64,000 bases of DNA from Batkoa obscura (GCA_030770535.1 JASVEC010000029.1:62001-126000), one strand, 5' to 3'. Numbered from the stretch's first letter, positions 11,066 through 22,042 are shown. Numbers and translations are program-made. The notes: a model not told the origin generated them from the letters alone.

Positions 11066-11197
11066 TCATGTTAACTTTCGTAATAGTTGTCTACTAGACA
11101 ATGTATTATCTTCAATCAAACCCAATAAGGAATCCTTCATGCTCTGATGAGTAATAAGCTTATGTTTAAACCAAACATCATGTAATTTCTCTTGCAT
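11066..11197 (-). other. Short open frame, doubtful
   Basis: A 43-codon ATG frame (starts MQEKLHDVWFKHK, ends RQLLRKLT) with protein-like composition. It has no recognised family, no neighbouring exons that I could join, and no paralog in the window. Chance or an eroded gene piece are both possible. Confidence 0.15.
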
Positions 11198-11251
11198 TCA
11201 TTGAATAATCAGAATCAGTTGCTTTAAAAATTCGATAAGCTCAAATAAAAC

Positions 11252-11279
11252 CCTGTGGTATTTGAAAAAATACCACAGG
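11252..11279. other. Perfect 12-bp hairpin with GAAA loop
   Basis: CCTGTGGTATTT, then GAAA, then AAATACCACAGG: a perfect inverted repeat with a GNRA-type tetraloop if transcribed from the plus strand. No gene adjoins it and no second copy was found. Confidence 0.7.
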
Positions 11280-12455
11280 ATTCTTTGTAAAAATTTTGTA
11301 GTTTAAATAAATTTATAATCTGAATTTTATTAAATTATAATAAGAAATGCCCTTTTTCAATATTTTGTCCATTTTTTATGTATTATAAGTTAAAAAATGG
11401 TAATTGAATATAAAAACAAGAGGGATGCTCCTATTGTTACTTTTTGGTTGTAATTTTTTAATTCTTAGACTAAAAATGGGCAAGTATTTTATTAAATTAA
11501 AATGGTGTGTTAGAAATTATTTTCATTATTTTTAAAAATATGTTTTTTATTCGATAATAGCAACCTTTTTAAAATTAAAATTAAATAATCGTAATAGATA
11601 GAAGTTATATTAAATGCTTACAATAAAGTAAATAAAGTAGCAGCCAACAAGCTTAAATACTAAATAGCTAATTTTACTATAAATAAGACTATTAAAACAA
11701 ATAATATTTTATCAAATATTGTTTGATAATTAAAAATAATGGCTGATTTGAATATAGATTAGTTAGAAATTCCTTATTTAAACTGACAGTTAGAAACTTA
11801 CTATACTATTTTAATAAAAATCAAAAGTATTATTTACAACCTTAAACTTTAAACAGGGCAGGAATAATAATATAATTTGTAGTGTTTAATCAAAGTTTTG
11901 AAAAATTTATAGCGATTAAAGAGTAATTTCAGATTAAGGGTGGATGTTAATAATCATGTTAATAAAACATTAAAAGTGGAGTAAGAGGAATAAGCAATTA
12001 AATGTTCGTCTTTTCTTATTAAAGTACTACTATTAAACAAATATAAAAGAAAAATAAAACTATGTAAAAAAAAGGTTCAGATAATATTAGTATTTATTAT
12101 CATTATTGCCTATCTTCTATTTGAAGTTAGTTTTAATATTTGATATTGCATTTTTATTACTTTTTTATTATAAATTAATATTAAATTAATAAATCTTAAC
12201 TAAATTAAGTTAATCAAAAATACAATTATGTCATTGTTGGCTAAGTCAACAACTATTAGCTTAAACTTACAATCAGCTGAAACGAGGATTAATTGTTAAA
12301 TAACTAAGATTAAGGGTGTAGAAAATACAAAAATAAAAATAGTATAATAAAGAGGGTGGAAAAAAATAGGAAAAAAAGATAGTATAAATAAACAACAAAA
12401 AGTCGCCTTATATAAAATAAAATAAAACTTTTCAACTTATAAATTATATAAAAAA

Positions 12456-12995
12456 ATGATACATATCCACGCTTTACCTCAAACCCTAAAAAATATGAAA
12501 TTGAATCATATTAAAGAATCTATCTTTAGTAACCATCATTACTTAAACAAATTAAGTAATCCTCAACCAAAGACTTTATTAAATAAAGTTACTATTGGTG
12601 CCCGTGCTAACCCAAGTAAACCTCATTTTACAACTCAACCCAAATACACCATGTTATGGTGGAAAGATGTCTTGATAGTAGGTACTGTATTCTCAATTAC
12701 TGGTTCCTTAAGTTTGAAATTAGTACAGCCAAGTTTAAATTTTGTGGGCATTCAAGGTAATTTTAAAGATGGTCCATGGACATATCGTGCTGCTCATTTA
12801 ACTTTATCACCACCTTCTTGGTGTTTAATGTTGGTTACCATTGGTACTTTATTCGGTAAACAAGCTTATTTTGCTGCTGTTGCTAAAAGAGTATTATCAA
12901 GGTTTATGATCGGTTCTAAAATTAAATCAGCGTTACTAACTAAAGCTGGTGTCCATCATCCTTCATCATCGCTTCTTAAGTCTATTAAATATTAA
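12456..12995 (+). CDS. Small membrane protein, possibly mitochondrial
   Basis: A 179-residue single exon. The first about 60 residues are basic and polar (presequence-like). A hydrophobic segment follows at about 70-90, then the block FKDGPWTYRAAHL, and a second hydrophobic segment containing SWCLMLVTIGTLFGKQAYF, ending in KRVLSRF and a basic tail. The GPW-YR ... GTLFG--AYF ... RF pattern resembles an uncharacterised family shared by bacteria and fungi (DUF6787 is my best guess, from memory and unverified). No catalytic motif is visible. The frame is intact; translation from the first ATG keeps the presequence-like leader. Confidence 0.75.
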   Translation: MIHIHALPQTLKNMKLNHIKESIFSNHHYLNKLSNPQPKTLLNKVTIGARANPSKPHFTTQPKYTMLWWKDVLIVGTVFSITGSLSLKLVQPSLNFVGIQGNFKDGPWTYRAAHLTLSPPSWCLMLVTIGTLFGKQAYFAAVAKRVLSRFMIGSKIKSALLTKAGVHHPSSSLLKSIKY

Positions 12996-13865
12996 GATTT
13001 ATTATGCTCTTAAATAGACTAAAAGAGTCTGTTTCAGTACTGGATTTCAACTATTAGAATTTGTATTATTTCTCTCCCTTCTCCCTTCTCCCTTCTCCCT
13101 TTCACCCTATTTTGGTGTTAATAAAAAAATTCATTTTTTTATAATTGTTGTTTTATTGTAACGGCTTTTTGTTTAACAATCTTAATAGCACGTTGGCTAG
13201 CGGATACTTGGCTTATTTTAAATTCTCTATTTTTCAAAATAAAAATTAGATGTTTTTATTATGATGTAAGTTGGTTGTTAACATTGTGTTTCAATACAAA
13301 TAATAATAGTTTTGGATATTATGTAAATAGCTTAAAGTTTCATATTTTATTAATTTTGAAAGTTAAGATTTTTAAGTTCAATTTAAGTCAATTTTAATTA
13401 AATAAAAAATTGAGTCCATGATCGTCATTAGGTAAAATTAAGTAAACAATAATAATTACAAAGTTAATAAAGTGTAATAACTATCTAATAAATGAACAAG
13501 ATAAATGATCATTATGTATATTTTTTATATATTTTTTATACTATTTTCTATAAAATACAGTGTACAATGTACCCTACAATATATAAAGCGCCTAATAAAA
13601 TTTTAAACTCAAAAAATAAATATTAATAAAAAAGGTAAAAAGTAATAAAAACAGCCAAAAATGATGGACAAAAAGATAACAGCAAAAAGAAGAAGATATT
13701 CCAAAATACTTGGAAAACTAGTAAAAACAATCAACTATAACAAATGTGACACATTAATCATTATAAAATAAAGCACTTATAACTTTCTCTTTGCTTTTTT
13801 TAACCTTTAATAAAACTTCAATAGCCGGTCTATATTAAAAATATAATTATATTAACATATACATA
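12996..13865. other. Intergenic
   Basis: Contains the CTCCCTT tandem tract at 13073-13105 in the probable 3' UTR of the preceding gene. No gene seen. Confidence 0.5.
13073..13105. repeat. 7-bp tandem repeat (CTCCCTT)n
   Basis: About four copies of a C-rich pyrimidine unit, conspicuous in this AT-rich setting. Confidence 0.85.
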
Positions 13866-15911
13866 ATGAAATTAAATACAGTAACTTTAATTTCATTATC
13901 ATGGAGTGTATTAAATGCATCCGTATTAAATAAAAATGAACAAAGTGAAGAAAAGAAAGATTATGAATCAAAATCGATAGATAATGCTCCAAAAGGAAAT
14001 ACAACCTTGACAGAAGAACCGATTCCAGGTGTAGATTTTGCTGATTTTGATACTGGTGTTGAACTAAAACAAGATAATTCACGAGGTCCCATTATTTGGT
14101 ATTTAGGCTATCTATTTTACAAAAAACATTTTGCCAAATGTAAAGATCTCGGTAAAGAAAATTGTTGTTATGGTAAAGATAATGACGGTTGTTGTATTGG
14201 AGGAACCGCTGGGCAATGTATACCATGTCCAGGTCCTAATTGTCCCATAAAATGTTTAACTGGAAATGAGCCTGGTTGCCCACCACCACCATGTCCAGGA
14301 CCATTATGTCCCAATCCAAATTGCCCAGGACCAAGATGTCCTTATATTTGTCCAGGACCATTATGTCCAAAAATTTGTCCAGGACCAAGATGTCCAATCC
14401 GTTGTCCAGGGCCCAATTGCCCAGTACCTTGTCCAGGACCATTATGTCCAGTGCCTTGTGTTGGACCATCATGTGGTGTAATTACTTGTCCACCACAAAT
14501 TTGTAATGTAGATTTTAATGGACGTCCAATTGTTTTTAATGTTAATATTAATAAGAATATTATTATTAATAAAAATGGAAGGAAATGTGTTATTGTTCCA
14601 GGTGCTAATGGTCCCTTGAAGATTTGTTCAGGGGATAACAATATTGAATGTGAAAGAAAAAACGGCCAATATGAAGTTCGAATTAAAAATCCATTAGATA
14701 AAGATTTGCAAATTAGTCCACAACCAGTTAATTCAATTGATGATTTACCCGATTTATCTTTAACTCCTGGTGAAAGTAGTAGCAATAGTAGCTCAGATAG
14801 TCAAAGAGATACTGGTGCTGCTACCGGTTCTAATTTTGATCCTGAATGTGATGTTGATTCTCCAGTTTGGTCAAATGATGGTCAACAAGGTGGTCAGTTT
14901 GGAGGACAACAGGGAGGCCAGTTTGGTGGTATACAAGGTGGATCTTTTGGCGGACAACAAGGAGGGTCATTTGGAGGACAATTCAGTGGACAACAAGGAG
15001 GGCAATTCGGTGGACAACAAGGAGGACAATTCGGTGATATGCAAGGGGGATCTTTTGATGGTCAACAAGGAGGGTCATTTGGAGGACAATTCGGTGGACA
15101 ACAAGGAGGGCCATTTGGAGGACAATTCGGTGGACAACAAGGAGGGCCATTTGGAGGACAACAAGGAGGATCATTTGGAGGACAACAAGGAGGGTCATTT
15201 GGAGGACAATTCGGTGGACAACAAGGAGGTATGCAAGGCGGATCCTTTGGAGGCCAATTTGGAGGATCACAAGGATCATCTGGTGATATAGAAGTGACAC
15301 CAGAAAATCAAGCACACTTTACAGGTGGTAGTAAAGGGAGTTCTCAAGGTGGTCAATTCGGAGGTCAATTTGGCGGATCACAAGGAGGTATGCAAGGAGG
15401 ATCCTTCGGTAGTATGCAAGGTGGCCAACAAGGAGGATCTCAAGGGATTCAATTTGGTGGTCATCAGGGCGAACCTTTTGGCGGATATTTTGGTGGACAA
15501 GCTGGCGGTATGCAAGGTGGACAATCCGGTGGATTACAAGGAAGTATGCAAGGTGGACCCTTTGGTGGTCAATTTGGAAGCCAAGCAGGAGCCAGTGGAA
15601 GCTCACAAGGACAAGCTGGAATGACAGAAATTACACCCGAAAATGTTGCTCAGTTTACAGGCGGTAGCCAAGGAGGTATGCAAGGCGGATCTCAAAGTGG
15701 ATTCAGTATGCAACATGGCGGCTTCCAAGGCGGCTTCCAGCAAAGTCAACAAGGTAATTTACAACATGGTGGCTTTCAACAAATACAAAAAAGTAGTTTA
15801 CAACATGGTGGCTTTCAGAACGGCGGATTTCAAGGTAAATCTCTTGCACCACCACCTAAACCTGAAGAGAAAAAAGCAGGTATCTTTAGCTTTTTGAAAA
15901 AGAATAAATAA
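13866..15911 (+). CDS. Secreted Cys-Pro and Gly-Gln repeat protein
   Basis: A 681-residue single exon. A signal peptide (about 1-18) is followed by an acidic region, then a Cys-rich block (about 119-212) made of repeated CPGPxCP units, a short globular-looking part with an Asn/Ile-rich stretch (about 213-290), and a Ser-rich linker. A long Gly/Gln/Phe tract (about 339-655) follows, built from GGQFGGQQGGSFGG-type units. Within it the segment PENxAxFTGGS occurs twice, about 115 residues apart. The C-terminus is basic (EEKKAGIFSFLKKNK). The layout fits an extracellular, disulfide-linked, elastic or adhesive wall/spore-coat protein; that role is inferred. The repetitive half is prone to copy-number change. 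No family assigned. Confidence 0.85.
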   Translation: MKLNTVTLISLSWSVLNASVLNKNEQSEEKKDYESKSIDNAPKGNTTLTEEPIPGVDFADFDTGVELKQDNSRGPIIWYLGYLFYKKHFAKCKDLGKENCCYGKDNDGCCIGGTAGQCIPCPGPNCPIKCLTGNEPGCPPPPCPGPLCPNPNCPGPRCPYICPGPLCPKICPGPRCPIRCPGPNCPVPCPGPLCPVPCVGPSCGVITCPPQICNVDFNGRPIVFNVNINKNIIINKNGRKCVIVPGANGPLKICSGDNNIECERKNGQYEVRIKNPLDKDLQISPQPVNSIDDLPDLSLTPGESSSNSSSDSQRDTGAATGSNFDPECDVDSPVWSNDGQQGGQFGGQQGGQFGGIQGGSFGGQQGGSFGGQFSGQQGGQFGGQQGGQFGDMQGGSFDGQQGGSFGGQFGGQQGGPFGGQFGGQQGGPFGGQQGGSFGGQQGGSFGGQFGGQQGGMQGGSFGGQFGGSQGSSGDIEVTPENQAHFTGGSKGSSQGGQFGGQFGGSQGGMQGGSFGSMQGGQQGGSQGIQFGGHQGEPFGGYFGGQAGGMQGGQSGGLQGSMQGGPFGGQFGSQAGASGSSQGQAGMTEITPENVAQFTGGSQGGMQGGSQSGFSMQHGGFQGGFQQSQQGNLQHGGFQQIQKSSLQHGGFQNGGFQGKSLAPPPKPEEKKAGIFSFLKKNK

Positions 15912-16203
15912 GATATCAGGTTTAAGGAGATATGTTTTATAAAAAAGTACCAAATAAATAGATATTTTGACTACTGTGTTATTTGATAATTTATTCAATA
16001 GCTGTTTTATATGATGAAAATTCGATTATTATTATTAAGTTTAAATCCAATTATTGTTATTATCATTTAGTTTTATTCTTTTTATAGTAATATTATTAAA
16101 AATTGCTTTCTTTACCAATAAAACTGAACTTCAAGTACAAAATCAAAATTATTAAACGTCATTTCTTTAATTATTTTATCTCAAATTCAACTTCCAACTA
16201 AGT
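15912..16203. other. Short intergenic region, gamma-tubulin promoter
   Basis: About 290 bases between the repeat protein and gamma-tubulin in the same orientation. No clear motif. Confidence 0.4.
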
Positions 16204-18245
16204 ATGCCTAGGGAAATAATAACAGTACAAGCAGGACAATGTGGAAATCAAAGTAACTAATTTCAATAAAACAAAATAAAATTAAACCAAACTGGTTATT
16301 AAAATTATTGATTAGTTGGTCAAGTATTTTGGGAGCAATTATGTGCCGAGCATGGAATCAGTCCGGATGGAATATTAGAACCTTATGCAACAAATAACGC
16401 AGGAGATAGAAAGGATGTATTTTTTTATCAAGTAAGTTGAAATATGAAACTAATAATCTTCTAATCCAAAATCACATCTAATCCAACATATTAATTTTCA
16501 TCTATAGGCAGATGATGAGCAATATATTCCACGAGCAATACTAGTTGATTTAGAACCAAGGGTTATACAAACAATTAATAATTCAGCATATTCGAAACTA
16601 TATAATCCAGAAAATATGTTTATTGGGGAAGATGGGGGTGGGGCTGGTAATATTTGGGCTCATGGCTATGAGCAAGGGGATAGTGTATTAGAAAATTTTA
16701 TTGATATGACCGATAGAGAAGCAGATGGGTCGGATTCATTGGAGGTAAGAGACATTGAATTAAATTTAATAAGTAAGTAAGTTAGGAATATTAAATGAAT
16801 AATAGGGTTTTATGTTATTACATTCGATTGCAGGAGGTACCGGTAGTGGATTAGGTTCCTTTTTCTTAGAAAATTTAAATGATCGATATCCGAAAAAGAT
16901 CATACAAACATATTCCGTATTTCCGAATAATGAAAAATCTTCTGATGTTGTCGTTGGACCATATAATTCTTTATTATCTTTGAAAAGATTAACTCAAAAC
17001 GCAGATTCTGTTGTAGGTAAATTATTATATTTTTATTGGATAAGTTTTATTTATAAACGAATTCATGTGTAGGTTGTGTTGGATAATGGTGCCTTAGAAA
17101 GAATTGCTACTGATAGATTACATATTCAAAACCCTACTTTTCAACAAACTAATCATTTGGTAAATCTAGATATTGAATTTAAAATTTTATTTGTTTTATA
17201 TCAAAATATAAATTAGATATCAACTGTTATGTCTGCCTCTACTACCACTTTAAGGTACCCGGGTTATATGAATAATGATTTAGTTGGATTAATTGCATCT
17301 TTAATACCAACACCAAAATGTCATTATTTAATGACTTCCTATACACCATTTGTAGCTGATGGAGTAGCAGCGGTAATTTTTTTGATATATTATTAATTAA
17401 TTTATAAGATTAAATTTAATATTCAAATTTTTATAGTCAGTAAGAAAAACGACTGTATTAGACGTAATGCGTCGATTATTACAACCGAGTAATAAGATGG
17501 TGACAACTAATCCAACTAAAAAATCATGTTATATTTCTTTATTGAATATAATTCAAGGGGAAGCAGATCCAACGGAAGTATGTTATATATTATATTATAT
17601 TCTTTTGTTGGACACGATTTAATTGATTTCATTTTTTTATTAAAGGTTCATAAATCCTTAATACGTATTCGAGAACGTAGATTAGCCCAATTTATCCCAT
17701 GGGGGCCAGCCAGTATCCAAGTAGCCTTAACACAGAAATCACCTTATGTACAAACGAGTCACAAAGTATCTGGATTGATGTTAGCCAACCATACATCCAT
17801 TACACAAGTAACTATCTGATTCTATATTAGAATTTATTTTGAATTTTTTTTTTTAGTTATTTAAAAGAACCTTGGATCAATATACTAGATTAATGAGTCG
17901 CAAAGCTTACATTGATAATTATAAAAAATATCCCATATTTTCAGATGGATTTGAAGAGTTTGATTCGTCAAGGTAATATTAACAATTTATTCTTCTAATT
18001 TCTATTTAATATAATATATATTTAATTTATTTATTATTATAATAGAGAAGTGGTATTAGATTTAATGAATGAATATCATGCTTGTGAATCTCCTGATTTT
18101 GTTTCAAGAGTAAGCTTTTGTTTAAATTTATTATTGCCCCATTATTTGTTTGATTTTTATTTATTTATTTTATTAGCAATCAACTCCTGTTCCTACACCA
18201 ACCAGTTCTAGTCGACCTATTAGTTATAGAGGTTCTTATGAATAA
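16204..18245 (+). CDS. TUBG: Gamma-tubulin
   Basis: Eleven exons placed by hand: 16204-16252, 16316-16431, 16508-16744, 16806-17012, 17073-17159, 17217-17372, 17437-17577, 17646-17807, 17857-17972, 18046-18109 and 18177-18245. They join in frame to 467 residues, the usual length. The N-terminus [18 protein letters not shown], the tubulin signature [23 protein letters not shown] and the [18 protein letters not shown] segment identify gamma- rather than alpha- or beta-tubulin. It nucleates microtubules at spindle pole bodies within the gamma-tubulin complex. Introns are 50-76 bases. The intron after 17012 has an unusual GTAGGT donor, chosen because it restores the conserved VVVLDN. The C-terminus is Ser/Pro/Thr-rich. 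Confidence 0.96.
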
Positions 18246-18662
18246 TTATTAGTTTATTTGACATATTAATTTTATTTTATTTTTAATATTTTTAATATTG
18301 TTTATGTAAAGTTAATTACAGTGATTTTTTTAAAAATCAATTCAACGTTTAAAGGGACTTATAGCTGGTATATTTTTTTAAGTAAAACTATGATAAATCT
18401 CAAAGAAATCGAATTTAACTAAAATTGATCATTTTTAAAACTCAAAAGCTGCTAAGGCTTAATGTTTTATTTACAGAAAGAAAATCCAGCTAATTAATAG
18501 TCGAAGAGAATTTAAATAGGACAAAGTTTTTAAATTTTCATAAAATAGGAATTACTATTATAAGTTCTGTATCCTAAAAGATTTTAGTAAAATTTTTAAT
18601 AGAGATCGCGCTTTGAGATATGTGGAAGTGATTAAAAATATACTCAAACTCAATAAAGATAA

Positions 18663-19170
18663 GGTTTTTATACCTTATGTATAGGGAAGTTGTCAGGACC
18701 ATTAATTAAATCTAATACTATAATTAGTCAAGATTCAATACAAATTGAGCGCTTCTTGAAAACTAATATAAAGAAGATCAACAGCAAAGCTGTTGCTAAT
18801 TTTGATCGCATATATATTGAGTTGGATACTGGATGGAGTTAATTAATGGATTTTATACTCATAGAAAGTATATAAGTGATTGGAACTCTTCCTATAAAAT
18901 CTCTCTTTATTGGGAGTTTCTTTATTTGTTTTAGAAAATAAAACCATGCTTTTAAACCTTATTAGTTGCATTGATATAATCTAGTCCAAAGTATAATGTT
19001 TACTTTCTATTTGTTCAGGAAGGCTTTAGAACTTCCCATCACCGTTGGTTAAGGATTGAGCTTATCTTATATTACCTTTGCCGACTTATGAGTTGGTACA
19101 TCGCTAGATCTAAGGACTTCAAAGCCCTTACGGTTTATATATACAGCTTTACCAGAAGGTGGGACAATGG
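18663..19170 (+). other. Possible degraded coding remnant
   Basis: A 59-codon frame without a start (18663-18842, including SNTIISQDSIQIERFLKT) and, further on (about 18998-19180), a frame with two stops but protein-like phrases such as SLSYITFADL and TSLDLRTSKP. The stretch has slightly more GC than its surroundings. I do not recognise a family; it may be the eroded end of a gene. Confidence 0.2.
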
Positions 19171-19188
19171 TTTATCCATTAAATATAG

Positions 19189-19262
19189 CTTTTTCCATTT
19201 TTTAAGCGCTATTTGAGTGGAAGGATTGTTAGTAAAATTCTTTAAAAAAAATACATCCCCAT
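19189..19262 (+). mobile_element. MITE copy 4, left end missing
   Basis: Only the part from CTTTTTCCATTTTTTAAGCG to ACATCCCCAT is present. The left inverted repeat is absent and joins unrelated sequence. Confidence 0.8.
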
Positions 19263-19515
19263 GTAATTTAAAAAGTTAAAGTGAAACTAGATTTATTTGA
19301 TATCACTTACTATGCAATAGAGTATAATCAAAATAGTATTCTTCAATAAAAACCATACATGAAATGGTAACATTTTATATTAATACTTCTCTAATCGCTA
19401 AAGTTGGATTAATTTACAAGGAATGTCGTGAAACAAAGAATTATTAAAACAGTATAAATCGAATCTAAAATATAATTCTACTATAAAAAGATCAACTAAA
19501 TTTAATCCAATTGCA

Positions 19516-20088
19516 ATGAACTCTTACCTTACTTTACTATTATTATCTGCTTTAGTAAGCGATGTCTTTGGTTATCCAAGTAACAGGTTACTTAAAAGTG
19601 ATATTGAAGAGTTCCGTGAGCTGAATGAGGAAGGGAAGGAAATGATCTGTCGATTGAATGCTTTACGTCGAAAAAATGGTAAAAAGGATGTACTTTTAGA
19701 TCGCCGTACAATGCTTGCAGCACAAAAACATGCTGAGGGAATGAAGTAACATAATAAATTCACACATGAAGGTTTTACATCAAAAACTAAAGGGTTTATG
19801 GATCGTATTCATTTAGAAGGTTATGCAGGTGGTCAGAATATTTGTCAAGGTTCCGGTAATGTTGTAGATATTTTAACTTGCTGGAAAAATTCCCCAAATC
19901 ACTTTAAAGTTATGATGACTGATTATCAATGCTTTGGCTATGGTAGAGATCATAAACTTTGGGTTCAAGATTTTGCTAATGATGATAGGTGTATTGGTTA
20001 TGATGATATTAATTGTTCAAAATATGCAATAGATGAAGGTTTAAAGCAATCTTTAGAAGGTGAGGAGCCTCAATTAGAGGATAACTAA
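19516..20088 (+). pseudogene. CAP/PR-1 (SCP) single-domain gene, broken
   Basis: A copy of the CAP-domain gene at 20972-22042, with signal peptide (MNSYLTLLLLSALVSDVFG), the shared YPSNRLLK, KEMICRLNALR, KHAEGMK, NICQGSGNVVD and NSPNHFKVM. One in-frame TAA (19747-19749) stands where the intact paralog has CAA (Gln); the rest of the frame is open to the normal end at 20088. It has one CAP domain, whereas the neighbour has two. The histidine of the usual GHxxNM motif is also altered in context (NHFKVM for GHLENM), suggesting relaxed selection. Readthrough cannot be excluded, but a recent pseudogene is simpler. Confidence 0.8.
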
Positions 20089-20459
20089 AGCTATACCAAA
20101 CCACCAAAAAGAAAATCTCTTAAGTCAACTCATATTGAACACGGTAGATATTAAACTATTAAAAGATTAAAAAAATGTTATGAGAATTTTTCTAAAAATT
20201 GTAATGTTTTAAATAAATTTAACCATTTTATTCATAATCACTATAAAATACTGTTACGTTGTTAAATAATACTTAATTAGTACATACTTTATTTAATTTT
20301 ATTAATATTAAATTAATAAATCAAGTTACACAAACTTAATAACAAAGATAATAAACTCAAACATATCCCAAATAGTTCTATAAATTTAAATAAGATAATT
20401 TATTGATTTTAGCTAATTTCAGTCAATTATAATTCAATAACACAAAATATTAAGATAGA

Positions 20460-20562
20460 TATGCGGATGTATTTTTGTTCAAGAATTTTACTAACAATTT
20501 TTCCGCTCAAATAGCGCTCAAAAAATGGAAAAAATAATGAAACCAAAAAAAACATCCTCATA
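20460..20562 (-). mobile_element. MITE copy 5
   Basis: TATGCGGATGT at the left, ACATCCTCATA at the right, core CAAATAGCGCTCAAAAAATGG. Confidence 0.87.
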
Positions 20563-20904
20563 TTACATTTTATATTAGTACTTTTTTAAAGACATAGGAG
20601 CAGATACATATAAGACAATAAACGGATAGCTCCTATAACTTAAATTAAAAATTTAAGTATGGATTAATTGAAAAAGTAATATTACTACTAATACATATAT
20701 GGTAATTTTTTAAAAGTAAATTAAAATATAATTACCATTATTTCACAATAATAACGAAGTATAAAATAAATTCTAAGAAGAGTTATTATAGAGAATGATT
20801 ATACAAATAATGTTATTAATAATAATAATGTTATATAATAGTATAGCTATAATATAATTAATTGGATGAAATAAATAGAATACTTTAAAGTTTGAATATA
20901 ATAA

Positions 20905-20914
20905 TATAAATACT
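20905..20914 (+). promoter_or_regulatory. TATA box of intact CAP gene
   Basis: TATAAATACTGA, about 65 bases before the ATG. The same TATAAATACTGA string occurs upstream of the kelch pseudogene at 23796. Confidence 0.5.
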
Positions 20915-20971
20915 GAAATAAACATCACAATTCAATCATAAAAAAACTGTTTAATTATTGATCTAATTAAA

Positions 20972-22042
20972 ATGCAATTCTACTTTACTATATTGTTATT
21001 ATCTAGTTTAACTAGCAACATCCTTGCTTATCCAAGTAACAGGTTACTTAAGAGAGATGGAGAAGGGCCCCGCCAACTCAGTGAGGAAGGGAAGGAAATG
21101 ATCTGTCGATTGAATGCTTTACGTCGAGAAAATGGTAAAAAAGACATACTTTTAGATTATCGTGTTATGGAAGCAGCACAAAAACATGCCTCAGCAATGA
21201 AGCAAAATGATAACTTAACACATGATGGATTTACCGCAGAGACCAAAGAATTTATAGATCGTGTTCATCTTGAAGGTTACACTGGTGGCGCTGGTGCTGA
21301 AAATATTTGTCAAGGTTCTGGTAATGTTGTAGACGTTTTAACTTGTTGGAAAAATTCACCTGGTCACCTTGAAAATATGCTAAGCGACAATGAATGCTTT
21401 GGTTATGGTAGAGATGACTTTTTCTGGGTCCAAGATTTTGTTAGTGGTGATAAATGTCAAGGCTATGGGGATATTGATTGTACTCCATATAGTATTGATC
21501 AAGGTTTGAGTCAATCTTCTGGAACAAGTTCATCTCAACCAGAGTATAAGAAACTTGGTGATGAGAAACCAGATGAGAAGCCAAATACGCCAGCCTCTGG
21601 TAACGGTAATCTCGGCGAAGAGGATATTGAAATGATATGCCGAGTTAATGAAGTTCGTCGCCGAGCTGGTAAAGAGCCAATTAAATATGATACTCGTATC
21701 AAAGCAGCTGCTCAAAAGCATGCTGAAGCAATGAAAGAACATCAATCCCTAAGACATGAAGGCTTTACTGAAGAAACACAAGGGTTTATGGATCGAGCAG
21801 TACTTGAAGGATTCCCCACTAATTCTGCTGGTACCGAAAATGTTGCTTCTGGTATAGGTACTGTTAAAGAAGCCGTCGATGCTTGGATTAATTCAGCAGG
21901 TCACTATGAAAATATGATATCTGATACCAAATGCTTTGGTTATGGAAAATCGGATATGTATTGGAGTCAAACTTTTGCTCTTAAAGAAGGAGAAGAGTGC
22001 AACGTTCAAGAATCAATTGATTGTAGCAAGTTTGGCTTTTAA
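20972..22042 (+). CDS. Secreted protein with two CAP/PR-1 (SCP) domains
   Basis: A 356-residue single exon. The signal peptide (about 1-19) is followed by YPSNRLLKR (a possible dibasic processing site), CAP domain 1 (about 38-165), an acidic/Pro-rich linker (about 180-215) and CAP domain 2 (about 220-345). Both domains keep the tetrad-type residues in QKHAxAMK, AE/TENxxxG and GHxENM, and the terminal YGxxDxxWxQxF block. CAP proteins bind sterols or lipids in fungi (Pry proteins) and act as secreted effectors in parasites; which applies here is unknown. It is a close paralog of the broken copy 0.9 kb upstream, and domain 2 looks like an older internal duplication. The frame is intact. Confidence 0.92.
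   Translation: MQFYFTILLLSSLTSNILAYPSNRLLKRDGEGPRQLSEEGKEMICRLNALRRENGKKDILLDYRVMEAAQKHASAMKQNDNLTHDGFTAETKEFIDRVHLEGYTGGAGAENICQGSGNVVDVLTCWKNSPGHLENMLSDNECFGYGRDDFFWVQDFVSGDKCQGYGDIDCTPYSIDQGLSQSSGTSSSQPEYKKLGDEKPDEKPNTPASGNGNLGEEDIEMICRVNEVRRRAGKEPIKYDTRIKAAAQKHAEAMKEHQSLRHEGFTEETQGFMDRAVLEGFPTNSAGTENVASGIGTVKEAVDAWINSAGHYENMISDTKCFGYGKSDMYWSQTFALKEGEECNVQESIDCSKFGF

Larger units (their letters stand above)
10612..12455. other. Intergenic, repeats and a hairpin
   Basis: AT-rich. It contains the 8-bp microsatellite at 10836-10894, the perfect hairpin at 11252-11279 and a short doubtful frame at 11066-11197. Nothing else is recognised. Confidence 0.5.
18246..19515. other. Intergenic with possible coding remnant
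   Basis: Holds the remnant-like stretch at 18663-19170 and a MITE lacking its left end (19189-19262). Otherwise AT-rich. Confidence 0.45.
20089..20971. other. Intergenic between CAP genes
   Basis: Contains MITE copy 5 and the promoter of the intact CAP gene. No other gene. Confidence 0.5.

Noticed and set aside
11140-11175. CTGATGAG string resembling a hammerhead ribozyme core
   Set aside because: No GAAA box at the right place and no closing helices; the hairpin at 11252 is too far and differently arranged.
14236-15897. Multiple overlapping frames within the Gly/Gln repeat gene
   Set aside because: Composition follows from the repeat unit read out of phase; none has a leader or homolog.
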